This document shows positions 37,456-48,279 of a stretch of DNA of 64,000 bases, in pieces. Source of the stretch: Sorex araneus (Eukaryota > Chordata > Mammalia > Eulipotyphla > Soricidae); contig NC_073304.1 in the NCBI RefSeq assembly GCF_027595985.1, forward strand, positions 213,744,500 through 213,808,499, read 5' to 3'. The notes under the pieces are model-generated. The model saw only the letters and a program-made list of their open reading frames with translations, had not been told where the DNA came from and made no database searches. Both the position numbers and the translations under genes were made by a program. Every line of letters begins with the position of its first letter. The stretch's first letter is position 1.

Positions 37456-39830
37456 CAGTGCTGTTTGGAGGGAGGTCTGGGGGTGGGGACTCTCTCCTGG
37501 ACATACCTGGGAGAGTGGACTGAGACCCCAAGGACATGAAGCCCAGGACTCTGGAGCTCCAGGGAGCCCAGTGCCAGGAAGAGCAAGTCCTGGACCCTGG
37601 GAGATGGGGAGAGCAGGGGGGGGGGCCGGGGCAGAGCACCCCGAGTTCCCAGGTGAGAGAGACCGTGAGGGGAACTCCAGACGCGTCCCCCACTTCCTAC
37701 CCCAGACTCTGGGGATGGCAGAAGAGAGAAGAGAAATGGACAGAAAGGAAGAACAGGACAGGAAAAGCATCAGGAGCTAGTCATGGGGCCATGGTGGAAG
37801 GTTCTGGAAAGCCCCCGGGGAACCCAAGCTCCAGGTCTGGGGGAGAGGGAGGGATTGGAGGTTCGCAGACTTCAGAGAGTGAAGCCGGGCAGCATTCTCA
37901 ACTGCCCCCTCCCTGCCCACGGGGAATGATCGGAATGTGATGAGCTGATAAGCCTGGGACTCCCCCCCCCCACCTGGCAGAGTGGGGGTCAGGGGGCTTT
38001 GCCACCCCCACTTCTCAAAGAGGATTTCTGGGGGGTGGGGCAGGTCTTAATGGCCGCAGGCACAGAGGGTGCGTGTGTGGGGCGTGGGGGGAGGGGCAGG
38101 TCCTGGGGGCACTGTTGGCAAGGCCCCTGGGCCCAATGCCAAGGCCATGGGCATGGCTAGATGCCTTGCAGCTGAGCTGAGCTGTGACTCAGAGGGTACA
38201 GTCAGTACCCGCTGAGCAAGGGGCTTCCCAGCAGCTGGGCGAACTGGGTAGGAGGAGAGAGGAGAGGAGAACCAGGCCCACCTGCCCAGGGTCTGCTTCC
38301 CAGGGGAGGCCCACGGCTGACCACTCCCGGGGGGACCCCCAGGGAGTCACCCCACCCTCTCCAGAGCCCCAGAGCTCAGGAAGCGGCCAGGACCCGAGCT
38401 CCTCACGTTTAGCTCTGGGCACTTGGACCCTCGGCAGAGTCCTCAGCACCCCAAACCCAGGAGTGCACCCCCTGTGGCTCCCACTGAGCCGGTTCTGCCA
38501 ACCAACAGCTGCAGCTCAGGGGAGACCCAGATCAAGGCTGGAGCACCCCCAAGGGGCCAGGAGAGGAGCCAAGCACGAGGAAAGGAGGAAGGCGCTGGAA
38601 GCTCCCTGGACGCCCGCCCGCTCCCTGACCCCCACCCCGGGGTGCTCCAGGCACCCACTGCCTGCTCTCAGGGTGCGCCTTGCTAGGAGGAAGGACCAGA
38701 GCCCAGCAGAGGGAAGGGAGGGAGAGAGAGGGAACAGGAGAGAGGGAGAGAGGCTCTGCGACGAGTCAGGCCTGCTTGGAGGAACCCCGATGGAGCAAAC
38801 CCCAAACCCTGGACGCGGCTGCACCTCAGCCGCCCTGCAGGGGTGGGAGAACAGGGCTCCTGGTGGCCGTGCAAGCCCGCTCAGGCCCCCTGCGCGATGC
38901 ATGGCTCCCACCGAAGGACGCGGACTGCCAGGGGACTGCTCCAGGCAACAGGCTGACCCCAGACACCGCCACCACCATCGGGGACCTTGGGGACCCCCTG
39001 GGCGGGGAGCGTGGTGACGCTGCGCAGGACCTGGGCTCGGGGTCCGGAACGCAGACCTCCTGCCGGCCACTCCTGCCTCCTCCTCACACCCAGCCCAATG
39101 CCTGCTGGCACATGTCAGGGCTCCAGAGCGCTTGGGCAATAAAAAGCATGAATGAATGAATGAATGACCCAGTCAGCAATCCCTCCGCCAATCCCAAATC
39201 CCCGCTCTGTGGAGTGGGCGAGCCTGCCACCTGGTGACGGTGCAGCTCACTGCAGCCCACGGATGGGGCTGGAGGGCTGACCAAGGTCCGGGCTGGAACC
39301 AGAGAGACTGCTGGCGGGCACGAGTTGGGTAGGGGGCAGAGAAATATGCCGGCATGAGGATGGCCCTGTTCGAACCCCGGAACCATGTGGTGCCCTGTCC
39401 ATGGCTGGGTGCAACCCCGAAGGCGCCTGAGCACTCACTGCAGGAGCCCGGTAGGAGGCCAGAATAGAACTGCATTCTCTGCCCTTTGCAACGCTTGCTG
39501 CCAACTCCCCCGGGGCCCCATGCAGAACTAGGAGCCTTTTTCTGACACCCCTTTTCCTTCCCCATAAAGAAGGGGGCAAGTGTAATAGGTGTGGTTCACA
39601 GGCGTCCATTCTCCCTGCCTCCTTAGTCATGGAACCCCTCTTTGACTTGGGGCAGCCTGTGAATGACCACAAGCCTGCCTCTTAGCTGCGGCAGCTGGGC
39701 ACAGCCAGGCCTCACTGTCCATCTGCCCAGCCCCCAGCTCAGTGTTTGGGCCATCAGGACACACCAAGGCCCTTGGCAGGCCTTTGACTCCACCCGGTGT
39801 ACCAACCCACTTTGGACACCCCCACCTCCT
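37456..39830. other. Intergenic stretch
   Basis: Single-copy. 39150-39172 is an (ATGA)n run typical of L2/MIR tails. 39260-39440 may be a degraded plus SINE. No gene recognised. Confidence 0.4.
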
Positions 39831-39831
39831 T

Positions 39832-40003
39832 GGGCTGGAGAGACAGTTCAGGGGTTAAGTCACTCACTTTGCACACGGTCCTCCCCTGTTCTATCCCCAA
39901 CATCCCACAAGGCCACCTGAGCACCACCAGGAGTGATCCCTGAGCACAGGGCCAGGAGTAAGCCCCCGAGCACTGCTGAGTGGGACAACCCCCCCCACAC
40001 ACA
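39832..40003 (+). mobile_element. SOR-type SINE, plus
   Basis: Diverged: GGGCTGGAGAGACAGTTCAG, GAGCACCACCAGGAGTGATC, end GAGTGGGACAACCCCC. Confidence 0.8.
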
Positions 40004-41690
40004 CACAAGTTCAACCCCCCTTAGCCTTGGGCTCAGAAGCTCCACTGAAATCCCTCACATAACAGTGTCGCCACTGCGCCCCTCAGCCCCCAGGATCTCC
40101 CAGCTGGGCCATGAGGCTGGGCAGGGCAGGGGCCTTGGCCCACTGTACCCCTCACCCCCCCTCCCATCCTGAACTGGCTCTCCCAGGGCCCCCGCCCCAT
40201 CTCCCTGGGAAGCTGTCCTGTAGAGGGACAGGGCAGGAGCCAAGCCCCAGAGAGAAGGCCTAGCGGGGTACGGGGCAACAGGACAGGGGGACAAGACAGC
40301 AAACCCCCTTTGCAAACCAAAGCATGCGCATGCTCCTCTCATCCCTGGGTGATGGGACAGGGGGGTTGAGGGGGGGAGGGCTCCAGTGGGAGGGGCTGGG
40401 AATCGGAGTCGGGAACCAGAAAGGGTGGGGGAGATCCTCATGTATGGAGCACGGGAAGGTGCTTGGGTAGGGCCGGAAGTAGGAGGGGGTTCTCGGAGTG
40501 CTGGTGGCCATGCTGCACTCCCGCGGCCTACGGGCCGGCCAGGCCACTAGGTAAGGCCACTCGGGCACCTGGTTTTGCCGAGAGTTCTGCGCGTGACTGT
40601 CTGGGACAGCTTTCCCCGGCACGCAGCATAGACTGGTGCTCTTGCAAAGTGAGCACCGAGCAGGTCCAGATTCAGTCACTCACCTGACGGCTGAGGCACT
40701 CCTGGGCTGGGGATAAACGCCCCAGAGTCCCGGAGACGGCCTCACCCCCTGCCACGGGTGCTCACGCCCGGAACCACGTCTCTCCACCCAGCCACGCCGA
40801 CTCAGTCCTGCACCTGATGGCTGAGGCACATCTGGGACACACTGGGCTGGGTCTGGGGGGCCCGGATTCTGGAGATGCCGGGCTCACGCCCCGAGCTGCG
40901 TCTCTCGGCCCCTGCCTCCCTCGTTTCCTCCCGCTGGCTCCTCCTGCCCTGCTAATTGGCCCCCTAGTTGTGTGTCCTGGCCTTCGATAGACGTGATTTT
41001 TCACCTGTGCCCCTCGGAACATCCCGGGGGACCTGAGGGGGTCGTCAGGCCACCAGCTGGGTAGTGCTGATCTCTAGGGAGAGACCCACCGGCCGACCAC
41101 CCACAGCGGCCAGATTGCTGCCACAGTGAAGGAGGCAAGGACGAAGGAAGCCAAGTGTGCGTGAATGGACACCAGGGGCCAGAAGGTAGAGAGAAGGAGG
41201 AGCAGGACTGGAAGATTCTAGGGAAGGGCTCTCAGCTTGGGGGACTCGGGTGTGTATCCTGGAGGGCTTCTTGGAGAGAGCTGACACCTGATGCTGGAGG
41301 CAGACACAGGCCATCTGGAGCCCAGCAGTGAGTGACTGTGGTGTCAGTCGAGAAGGGGCGGGTGGGGGGGGTCTGGGTTGAGCCGCGCTGTGGGGTTAGC
41401 AGTGTTGGGGAGACAGGAGGAGGAAGTCACTGGTTGGCCACGGCGGCTAACAGCCTTTCACTCTTTCACTCAGTGAAGGGTCTGGGGACACTTGGGGATG
41501 AGGACAGTGAGCGGGGTTTGAGTCCCCTCATCCAAGAATCTGGGAGGCGGTAGGTAGAGTCCATGTGCCCGGCCCGGGTTAGGGCTGGGGCTGTGACTCT
41601 GGAGAGTGCAGAGGAAGAGAGAGTGGAAGGAACACTGAGAACGCAGCAGCCCCCGGCCTGGCTGAGGTGATCCATGTCCCCAGAGCCTCC
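40004..41690. other. Intergenic single-copy stretch
   Basis: GC-rich; the word CTGATGGCTGAGGCACAYCTGG recurs near 40684 and 40812 in shortened form, a local imperfect duplication of about 130 bases. No gene recognised. Confidence 0.4.
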
Positions 41691-41697
41691 CGGTCCA

Positions 41698-41874
41698 GGG
41701 GCTGGAGTGACAGCACAGCGGGCAGGGCGTTTGCCTTGCACATGGCCAACCCGAGTTCGATTCCCAGCATCCCATATGGTCCCCCAGCACTGCCAGGAGT
41801 AATTCCTGAGTGCAGAGTCAGGAGTAACCCCTGTGCATCGCCCAGTGTGACCCAAAATGGAAAAAAAAAAAAAG
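41698..41874 (+). mobile_element. SOR-type SINE, plus
   Basis: Complete; duplication CCTCCCGGTCCA on both sides (ending 41697; 41877-41888). Confidence 0.95.
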
Positions 41875-42339
41875 AACCTCCCGGTCCAGTCAGTGAGAGA
41901 CGCATCACAGACCGCTCAAGCCAGTCAGGCAGGCGATCAAATGGAAGCATGTCTATTTGGCTCCAGGGATCTGGCCCAAAGTGATTTAGCGGAAAGCCCT
42001 TGGCTGGCCGCCTGCCTGCGGGGTAATGGCCAGGGAGAATGCTTTTGCCGGGGGCGCCGGCTCCTCTCTCTTCTGGTAAGAGCCTCGGGGTCTTTAGGGA
42101 ACCACTCCTCCCTGCTCCGGGCCTGGGCTGGAGGCGGGCAGCGCCCTGGGGCACAGACCAAGGGCACCGGCAGAGGCGCAACTGCAGGATGAGGGGCCCG
42201 AGAGGGCATCCCAGCCAGGACTGCTGGGTGAGGCTGCTGGAAGCACACGGGAGGCAGGCCCCCCTCCCCCTGTGCCCCAGACCACCCTGCTGACGGCTGG
42301 GAGCGCCAATCTGGGACACAGCCCCGGCAGAGAGAGGAG

Positions 42340-42600
42340 AAAACCAAAACCGCATCATCTATAATATATGCATGCTTTAGGACTGCCACCGAAAGTTATT
42401 GAAATGGGTATTTAATTGAAATTATGTTATTCTCTATTATTTACCTCCCAGGCCCATAAATATGACTTAAATAAAACAACAACAGAACCAGTTAAAAGAA
42501 GCTGCCCGTGCTAATTCTTCGTAGAGCCCATTGAAAACTAAGGCACAAGACAAAGAAAACAGTTTTATCACGTTTCTCTCTGTCCTTGGGTAGAGGAAAA
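42340..42600. promoter_or_regulatory. Candidate noncoding regulatory element, AT-rich homeodomain-site cluster
   Basis: A single-copy AT-rich island in GC-rich surroundings, between a SINE at 41874 and one at 42623. It carries TTTAATTG (42411-42418), a CCATAAATATG stretch (near 42452), CTAATTC (42511-42517) and a TTTTATCACG (near 42563), typical homeodomain/HOX-CDX words. It is unlike any repeat I recognise. Enhancer function is inference. Confidence 0.4.
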
Positions 42601-42622
42601 TGCATCTTAACTGTTTCTCTCT

Positions 42623-42810
42623 GGTTTTTTGTTTGTTTGTTTGTTTGTTTTTTGGTTCACACCCGACGATGCACAGGGGTTACTCCTGTCTCTGCACTCA
42701 GGAATTACTCCTGGCGGTGCTCAGGGGACCATATGGGATGCTGGGAATCAAACCCAGCTCGGCCGTGTGCAAGGCAAACGCCCTACCCACTGTGCTATCA
42801 CTCCAGCCCC
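42623..42810 (-). mobile_element. SOR-type SINE, minus
   Basis: Tail side is (GTTT)n, then GGTTCACACCCGACGATGCA to CTATCACTCCAGCCCC. Confidence 0.93.
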
Positions 42811-42837
42811 ATCTTTATTTTTTTTTAAAAAGGTGAT

Positions 42838-43041
42838 TTTATTTTATTTATTTTTTTTTTGTTTTGTCTTGTCTTTTTTTTTTTCTTTTGAGGGTGGGGG
42901 AGCATGCCTGATGGTTCTCAGAGGTTACTCCCAGCTCTGCACTCAGGAATTACTCCTGGTGGTGCTCAGAGGTTAATACGGGATGCCCAGGTCGGCTGCA
43001 TGCAAGGCGAATGCCCTACTCGCTGTACTATCGCTCCAGCC
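42838..43041 (-). mobile_element. SOR-type SINE, minus
   Basis: Long T-rich tail side, GAGCATGCCTGATGGTTCTC, B-box region deleted (GGGATGCCCAGGTCGG), head CTATCGCTCCAGCC. Confidence 0.88.
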
Positions 43042-43167
43042 TCTGTTTCTCATTCTTTATTGAATAAATTCTGAGAGCTATATTATTGCGTATTCTAGAA
43101 TAACATTTTCAGAAGAGCATAAATGTATTTGGGAAAATTAAATAAACATTACCCATATTTCTCCTCC

Positions 43168-43293
43168 GCCTCTTTGGTCCTCACGTGGTAGTGTTCAGGG
43201 GCGACTCCTGACTCTGTGCTTGGAAATTATTTCAAGGTGCTCAGGGGACCATGTAGTACCAGGAATCAAAGGCGGACCCTTGTACTCCAGCCC
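43168..43293 (-). mobile_element. Old SOR-type SINE, minus
   Basis: GTGTTCAGGGGCGACTCCTG to TGTACTCCAGCCC; about a third of the head is missing. Confidence 0.75.
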
Positions 43294-43329
43294 TAATTTG
43301 TGGGACGTTGGTGGTGGGGTGGCGGGGGG

Positions 43330-43497
43330 TGGGGGGCATTGGGATATATCCAGTGATGCTCAAGATTTACTCCTGGCTCTGCGCTCAGGGATCACTGCCA
43401 GTGGTGGTGCTCAGAGGACCATAAGTGATGCTAAGGATTGAACCCGGGTCAGCTCCATGCGTGGAAAGCTCCTGACCCCGGTACTCACTCTAGCCCC
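43330..43497 (-). mobile_element. SOR-type SINE, minus
   Basis: ATATCCAGTGATGCTCAAGA to GGTACTCACTCTAGCCCC. Confidence 0.8.
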
Positions 43498-43499
43498 TG

Positions 43500-43888
43500 G
43501 GTGATTCATTTCATGCAGGGAACGGGAGTGGGGTGGGTTCTGGGTGGCCCGTCTCCAGCAAAGCAGGATTCTGGACTGTCCGTTGATGCTTTCTGGGATT
43601 TGCACTTGGATCGGGAGGCTGAGAAAGGCAGTTTGCACTCCCAGAGTGGGGTCCCTCGCCCAACCGAGGACTGAGGGAGCCCGAGGGGTCAGCGAGCGAG
43701 ACACCTGCTCTGCTGTAGCTGCCCCGGCACGGGGTCTCGGCTGCCTCTGATTCCCTTGGGAACCTTCCCACACCGCTGCCCTGGGCTGGGGGCTGCTCCT
43801 GGGCGGTGGGAACAGAGCATCACGTCCACTGGCCCTGATGGTGAGCAGGGCCTCTCGGGGGTCTGCAGCTCCGGCACCAATTCCCACC

Positions 43889-43923
<35 letters not shown>

Positions 43924-44015
43924 GGAGAGCAGCCTGTGAGCTCTGTTCCTCAGGAGCAGCCCGACTCAGACAGATGCCGAGTCCCGTTTTAGTAAAGAAA
44001 TGAAGAAAACCTGCA
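43500..44015. other. Intergenic stretch with (ACAG)n
   Basis: Single-copy apart from an ACAG tetranucleotide run at 43888-43923. Confidence 0.5.
43888..43923. repeat. (ACAG)n microsatellite
   Basis: About nine ACAG units. Confidence 0.95.
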
Positions 44016-44017
44016 TT

Positions 44018-44247
44018 TGGGGTGTGGCTCAGCGGCAGCCCTCGGGCTGTGCATCCGTGAGGCCCTGGGCTCAGAACTGGCATGGCGACAAGAGAACAGA
44101 AAGTCCGGGGTGGGAGGGAAGGTACAGCAGGTAAGGCGCTCGCCTGGAATGTGGCCAGCCGCAGCTCAAAACCCAGCAGCACGTGTGGCCCCTGAGCACC
44201 TCCAGGGATCGTTCCTGAGCACGGGACCGAGGAGAGCCCCTGGCAAA
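44018..44247 (+). mobile_element. Two old SINE fragments, plus (tRNA-Ala-like, then SOR-type)
   Basis: GGGGTGTGGCTCAGCGGCAG with GTGAGGCCCTGGGCTCAG (to about 44090), then GGTACAGCAGGTAAGGCGCT with GAGCACGGGACCGAGGAGAG. Confidence 0.55.
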
Positions 44248-44270
44248 ACTACTTTCTAGGAAGAAGAACG

Positions 44271-44459
44271 AGGTGCTGGAGCGAGAGTGCAGTGGGGAAG
44301 GCACTTGCCTTGCACGCTGTCAACCAGAGCCAGGACCCAGGGCCATGTATGGTCCCCTCCCCCCCAACCCCACCAGGAGAGATTCCTGAATACAGAGCCG
44401 GGAGTAACCCCTGAGCCCTGAGCATCACTTGGGTGTGACCCCAAAACCAAAAAAAAAAA
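44271..44459 (+). mobile_element. SOR-type SINE, plus
   Basis: GGTGCTGGAGCGAGAGTGCA; B box degraded; a C run in the middle; end GGTGTGACCCCAAAACC with A tail. Confidence 0.88.
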
Positions 44460-44649
44460 GGAAGCAGGAAGACCATTGGAAACTCCATTTTTCAAATCTA
44501 AGAACCTAAGACCTCAGGGGAACATTTTTTTTTGTTGTTGCCTTGATGTGGTCTTGCCTTGCTGTAAATAGCCTTAATGTGGGTAAGAGCTGATAAAATT
44601 AGCTCTCTGCTGTCAGAGCTCAAGGCATCTGTGATCAAAATTTCTCTTT

Positions 44650-44794
44650 CTGCGGGTGGAGAGATAGTAGAGTCGGTAGGGCCCTTGCCTTGCGTGCCCT
44701 AATGATCCCTGAGCACGGAGCCAGGAGTGATCCCTGAGCACAGAGCCAGGAGTAAGCCCTGAGCACCACCGGCTGAGGCCCAAAAACCAAAAGC
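44650..44794 (+). mobile_element. SOR-type SINE, plus, rearranged
   Basis: Head GGTGGAGAGATAGTAGAGTC, then the block GATCCCTGAGCACRGAGCCA is present twice in tandem while the B-box segment is missing. Confidence 0.82.
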
Positions 44795-44972
44795 AGGGGC
44801 TGGAGCGATAGATAGCACAGTGGGTAGGGCATTTGCCTTGCACGCGGCCGACCTGGGTTTCCTTTCCCAGCATCCCATATGGTCCCCTGAGCACTGCCAG
44901 GAGTAATTCCTGAGTGCAGAGCCAGGAGTAACCCCTGTGCATCGCCAGGTGTGACCCAAAAAGAAAAAAAAA
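44795..44972 (+). mobile_element. SOR-type SINE, plus
   Basis: Follows the previous copy directly. GATAGATAGCACAG shows a 4-base duplication in the A-box area. Confidence 0.92.
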
Positions 44973-45384
44973 GAGCAAAATTTCCCCCTCAGCTATCCCC
45001 CCGTCCCCCCTCCCGTCCGTGCACCCCCCTCCCCCCCTTATGGACTTGTGAGTCAGGAAATAGAAGTTGCCGTGTTTCACAGAGCAATCCGGGCAAGCTT
45101 GGGTCCGAGGGTGCCGGCAAAGCACTGGGGTGACAGGACCGTCCCTGCTTTACAAGCACTCGCCTACCGAGGAGGTCCCACCCGCGCAGTTCACGGTGCA
45201 GGGGGAGGGGGGAACGTCTCCCCGCCCCTTCTGCATCGGGGTCCGCCTGCATTCCTTTCTGCACCGTGCACAGGCCTTGCTTTTGCCGATCGACCTCCTC
45301 ACTCCTGTTATGTGTCTCCTCCCATCTCTCATGGAAACAACAGCCGTGGAGCCATCCCCCCTCGCCCCCCTCCTGAAGCCACTG
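44973..45384. other. Intergenic single-copy stretch
   Basis: C-rich; no gene recognised. Confidence 0.4.
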
Positions 45385-45500
45385 GCGCTGTATCCTAATG
45401 GAATTATTCTCATTCTCATTATCTGAGCTCTGAGGAAATGTGGCCGCAAGAATCACATGGTTAAAGCTAGAACAGTGAGGCCGAGTCAAAGGCAGCGGGG
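45385..45500. promoter_or_regulatory. Candidate noncoding regulatory element
   Basis: Single-copy stretch with CTAATGGAATTATT (45395-45408), a TGTGGC RUNX-type core and a TCAAAG TCF/LEF-type word in about 110 bases, ending about 0.2 kb before an L1 remnant. No repeat similarity seen. Confidence 0.35.
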
Positions 45501-45720
45501 GAAGGCCCAGGTGATGGCCCACTGGGATACGCACTTAAGCCACATCTCTGTGGGAGGCAGCATGGGGCTCCCTTAGTCCGAGCCACATGCTGGGGCCGGT
45601 GTCCGTCCTGCACATGTTTGATTAGATTTACGCTTATTTCCCCCAAACTTGAGCAATTGCAGGGGGCACTGTGTTTTTATTTCTATTTCCATGCTCCTTT
45701 GTAGAAGCACAATTGATTTT

Positions 45721-45890
45721 TTTTTTTGCTTTTTGGGTCACACCTGGCGATGCACAGGGGTTACTCCTGGCTCTGCACTCAGTAATCACCCCTGGCGGTG
45801 CTCAGGGGACCATATGGGATGCTGGGAATCGAACCCGAGTCAACCGCATGTAAGGCAAATGCCCTACCCACTGTGCTATCGCTCCAGCCC
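45721..45890 (-). mobile_element. SOR-type SINE inside L1, minus
   Basis: Complete, with perfect 15-bp duplication AGCACAATTGATTTT at 45706-45720 and 45891-45905. Confidence 0.97.
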
Positions 45891-46214
45891 AGCACAATTG
45901 ATTTTGTGTGTTGATTTTGTATCCCGAGACCTTGCTGAGCACGCTTATTAGTTCTAGGTTTTTCCTTTTTCATGTTTTGCAGATTCCTTGAAATTTTTTT
46001 TAAGGGTAGAATATCACATCATCTGTAAATTAGAATAGCTTCATCTCCTCCCTTCAGATCTGTACTTATTTTATTGTTTATTTTTTAAAATATGACTTCC
46101 TTGTAATTTGTAAGAGTCATTCAGATTTAATTGGCAAATGAATAATGCTTAGATAAATAACAATATTGGAAAGGACCCTTTACTAGGTATCTGGAGAGGG
46201 GTCCTTTACTAGAA

Positions 46215-46385
46215 ATATGTGCTCTTTTTTTTAATTAATTAAATTTTTTTACAAAGCCATTCATGGCTAGAGTTCAGTCATATGGTATTCCAACACCCAT
46301 CCCTCCACCAGTGTACATTTCCCAGCACCAGTGTCCCCAGGTTCCCTCCCATCACACACCCCCTCCCCACCCCGTACTTATTTTA
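46215..46385 (-). mobile_element. Shrew retroposon 3' end (probably L1), minus
   Basis: T-rich start (reversed tail), TTACAAAGCCATTCATGGCT, GGTATTCCAACACCCATCCC, CACCAGTGTACATTTCCCAG, then C-rich. I recognise this as a frequent Sorex repeat, probably the 3' end of a shrew L1. Only one copy here. Confidence 0.6.
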
Positions 46386-46804
46386 ATTGCTTGCCTCGCC
46401 TTCTGAGCTGGGGAGCAGATCCAGAGCTCTGACCTGAGGGGAAGGCATTTAGCCGCTCACCGTTAAGTAGGCTGTTCGATGTTCACTGCCAAGGGTGGGT
46501 AGTCCTCTCTTCCCAATTTCCTGAGCGTTTCCATCCTGAATGGGTGTTGAATTTTGTCACATGTTTTCCCTGCATCAATTGCTATCATAATGTGCTTTTG
46601 CTTCCTTAACCTTTGAATGTAGGTGATTATCATGGAATCATTTTCAGATATTGAGTTATCTTTATAATCCCTGGAATAAATTTCTCTTTGGTCATGACGT
46701 ATAATATTCTCACATCAATGCTGTAATGTTGAATCTCCTTGCTAATGGTTAAAGATATTTGTATCTATAATCTTTAGGGGTAGCTGTGTAGTAGGTAAGC
46801 ATTC

Positions 46805-46883
<79 letters not shown>

Positions 46884-46884
46884 T
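46805..46884. repeat. (CTTT)n microsatellite
   Basis: About 20 units. It lies between a SINE body and that SINE's target-site duplication, so it is the grown tail. Confidence 0.95.
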
Positions 46885-47022
46885 TTGGGTGACACCCAAT
46901 GATGCTCAGGAATTACTCTTGGCTGTGCTGGAGGGACTATATGGGATGCTGGGGATCGAAGAACCTTGGTCCGTCGCATGCAAGGCAAACACCCTACCCG
47001 CTGTACTGTTACTGTGGATCAG
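46809..47022 (-). mobile_element. SOR-type SINE with expanded tail, minus
   Basis: CTTTTTGGGTGACACCCAAT to CTGTACTGTTACTGTGG. Duplication GCATTCCTTT at 46799-46808 and 47023-47032 encloses both array and SINE. Confidence 0.9.
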
Positions 47023-47137
47023 GCATTCCTTTTTAATTTAATGATTTATCCTCTCATTGTTTGGAGGCAAATATATATATCTGCTTTTCTAAGATGACTG
47101 AGAGCAAATTTACACAAAATATTTTTTGTTTTGTTTT

Positions 47138-47305
47138 GTTTTAATTTGGGGGCCACACCTGCCAATGCTCAGGGCTTACTCCCGGCCCTGTGCTCAGGGA
47201 TCATTCTTGGCAGGCTCAGGGGACCATATGGGGTCCCAGGAGTTGAACCTGGGTGACCTGTGTGCAAGGCAAGCGTCCTGGCCACTATACTCTCATTCCA
47301 ACCCC
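47138..47305 (-). mobile_element. SOR-type SINE, minus
   Basis: GGGGGCCACACCTGCCAATG to CTCTCATTCCAACCCC. Confidence 0.85.
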
Positions 47306-47469
47306 TATACATATTCTTTCCACCTTGATTTATTATTTTTTTTTGAAGGCCTACTCGGTGCTAAGCCGGGAGCCAGGTGTGAGGTGGGAGAGGGCCCCGG
47401 GCCTCCTGCCTGCAGAGCACGTCTCCAGCCCTTTGCGCTCTCTCCCCATTCCGTATCTTGATACTTTTT

Positions 47470-47562
47470 CAATTTTTTTTTTTTTTTTTTTGGTGCTCAG
47501 GGCTTATTTCTGAATCTGCACTCAAGGGTCACTCCTGGTGGGCTCGGGGGACCATACATATA
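47470..47562 (-). mobile_element. SOR-type SINE, minus, head missing
   Basis: T run, TGGTGCTCAGGGCTTATTTC, CTGGTGGGCTCGGGGGACCA, then stops. Confidence 0.75.
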
Positions 47563-47611
47563 TGGTGTCTTAATTTTTTCACCTGGCAATACATCTCACT
47601 GAGAGTGAACC

Positions 47612-47715
47612 TTAGGAACGAAGCACACCAGGGGAATTACTCCAGTGACTAGTGTGCATTCCCTGCATGCCAGAGACCGGGTTCCACCCCTGGCACCGCC
47701 AGAAGTAACCTCCCC
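47612..47715 (+). mobile_element. Old SINE fragment, plus
   Basis: GTGTGCATTCCCTGCATGCC, GGGTTCCACCCCTGGCACC; only the head region. Confidence 0.5.
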
Positions 47716-47852
47716 CCGACTCCCTCACAGAGCTGCAAAGAGCTTCTTTGTACCTACAGGTATGCCCTCGAAACCAAAATAGAAATAAGTAATGGGAAAT
47801 GGTGTTGTTGGAATATTTAAGAATCACTTCTTACACTGAAATAACCATTAAG

Positions 47853-48016
47853 GGGCTGGCAAGATAGCACAGCGGGTAGGGCGTTTGCCTTGCACGTGGC
47901 CGACCCGGGTTTGATTCCCAGCATCCCATATGGTCCCCTGAGCACCGCCAGGAGTAATTCCTGAGTGCAGGGCCAGGAGTAACCCCTGTGCATCGCCAGG
48001 TGTGACCCAAAAGCAA

Positions 48017-48054
<38 letters not shown>
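47853..48054 (+). mobile_element. SOR-type SINE with (AAT)n tail, plus
   Basis: Complete; the tail is a (TAA)n array (48017-48059) instead of poly-A. Perfect duplication AATAACCATTAAG at 47840-47852 and 48055-48067. Confidence 0.96.

Positions 48055-48059
<5 letters not shown>
48017..48059. repeat. (TAA)n microsatellite in SINE tail
   Basis: About 14 units between the SINE end (GTGTGACCCAAAAGCAAG) and its duplication. Confidence 0.95.
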
Positions 48060-48060
<1 letters not shown>

Positions 48061-48091
48061 CATTAAGTTGGCAATAGACAATGACTTCTGT

Positions 48092-48279
48092 GTTTTTTTT
48101 TTTTTTTTTTTTTTTGCTTTTTGGGTCACACCTGGCAATGCACAAGGGTCACTCCTGGCTCTGCACTCAGGAATCACCCCTGGCGGTGCTCAGGGGACCA
48201 TATGGGATGCTGGGATTAGAACCCGGGTCGGCCGCGTGCAAGGCAAACGCCCTACCCGCTGTGCTATCGCTCCAGCCCC
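48092..48279 (-). mobile_element. SOR-type SINE, minus
   Basis: Complete, head sequence close to consensus. Duplication ATGACTTCTGT at 48081-48091 and 48280-48290. Faces the previous SINE to form an inverted repeat. Confidence 0.96.

Larger units (their letters stand above)
45640..46790 (-). mobile_element. L1 remnant (ORF2), minus, with nested insertions
   Basis: On the minus strand 46500-46620 still reads MIITYIQRLRKQKHIMIAID then AGKTCDKIQHPF, the L1 reverse-transcriptase segment just before its catalytic region. 45891-46080 matches the L1 part that reads TTTTGTATCCCGAGACCTTG on the plus strand. A SINE (45721-45890) and a second retroposed piece (about 46215-46385) interrupt it. Degenerate, with stops. 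Confidence 0.85.

Noticed and set aside
39222-39240. Weak CTCF-like word (CCACCTGGTGACGG)
   Set aside because: Differs at constrained positions of the second half; not listed as a site.
43888-43923. Regular spacing that could suggest a CRISPR array
   Set aside because: A simple ACAG tetranucleotide run; no repeat-spacer pattern anywhere, and the host is a mammal.
46500-46620. Reverse-transcriptase-like peptide as an active element
   Set aside because: It is a short, interrupted L1 ORF2 remnant with stops on both sides and no ORF1 nearby.
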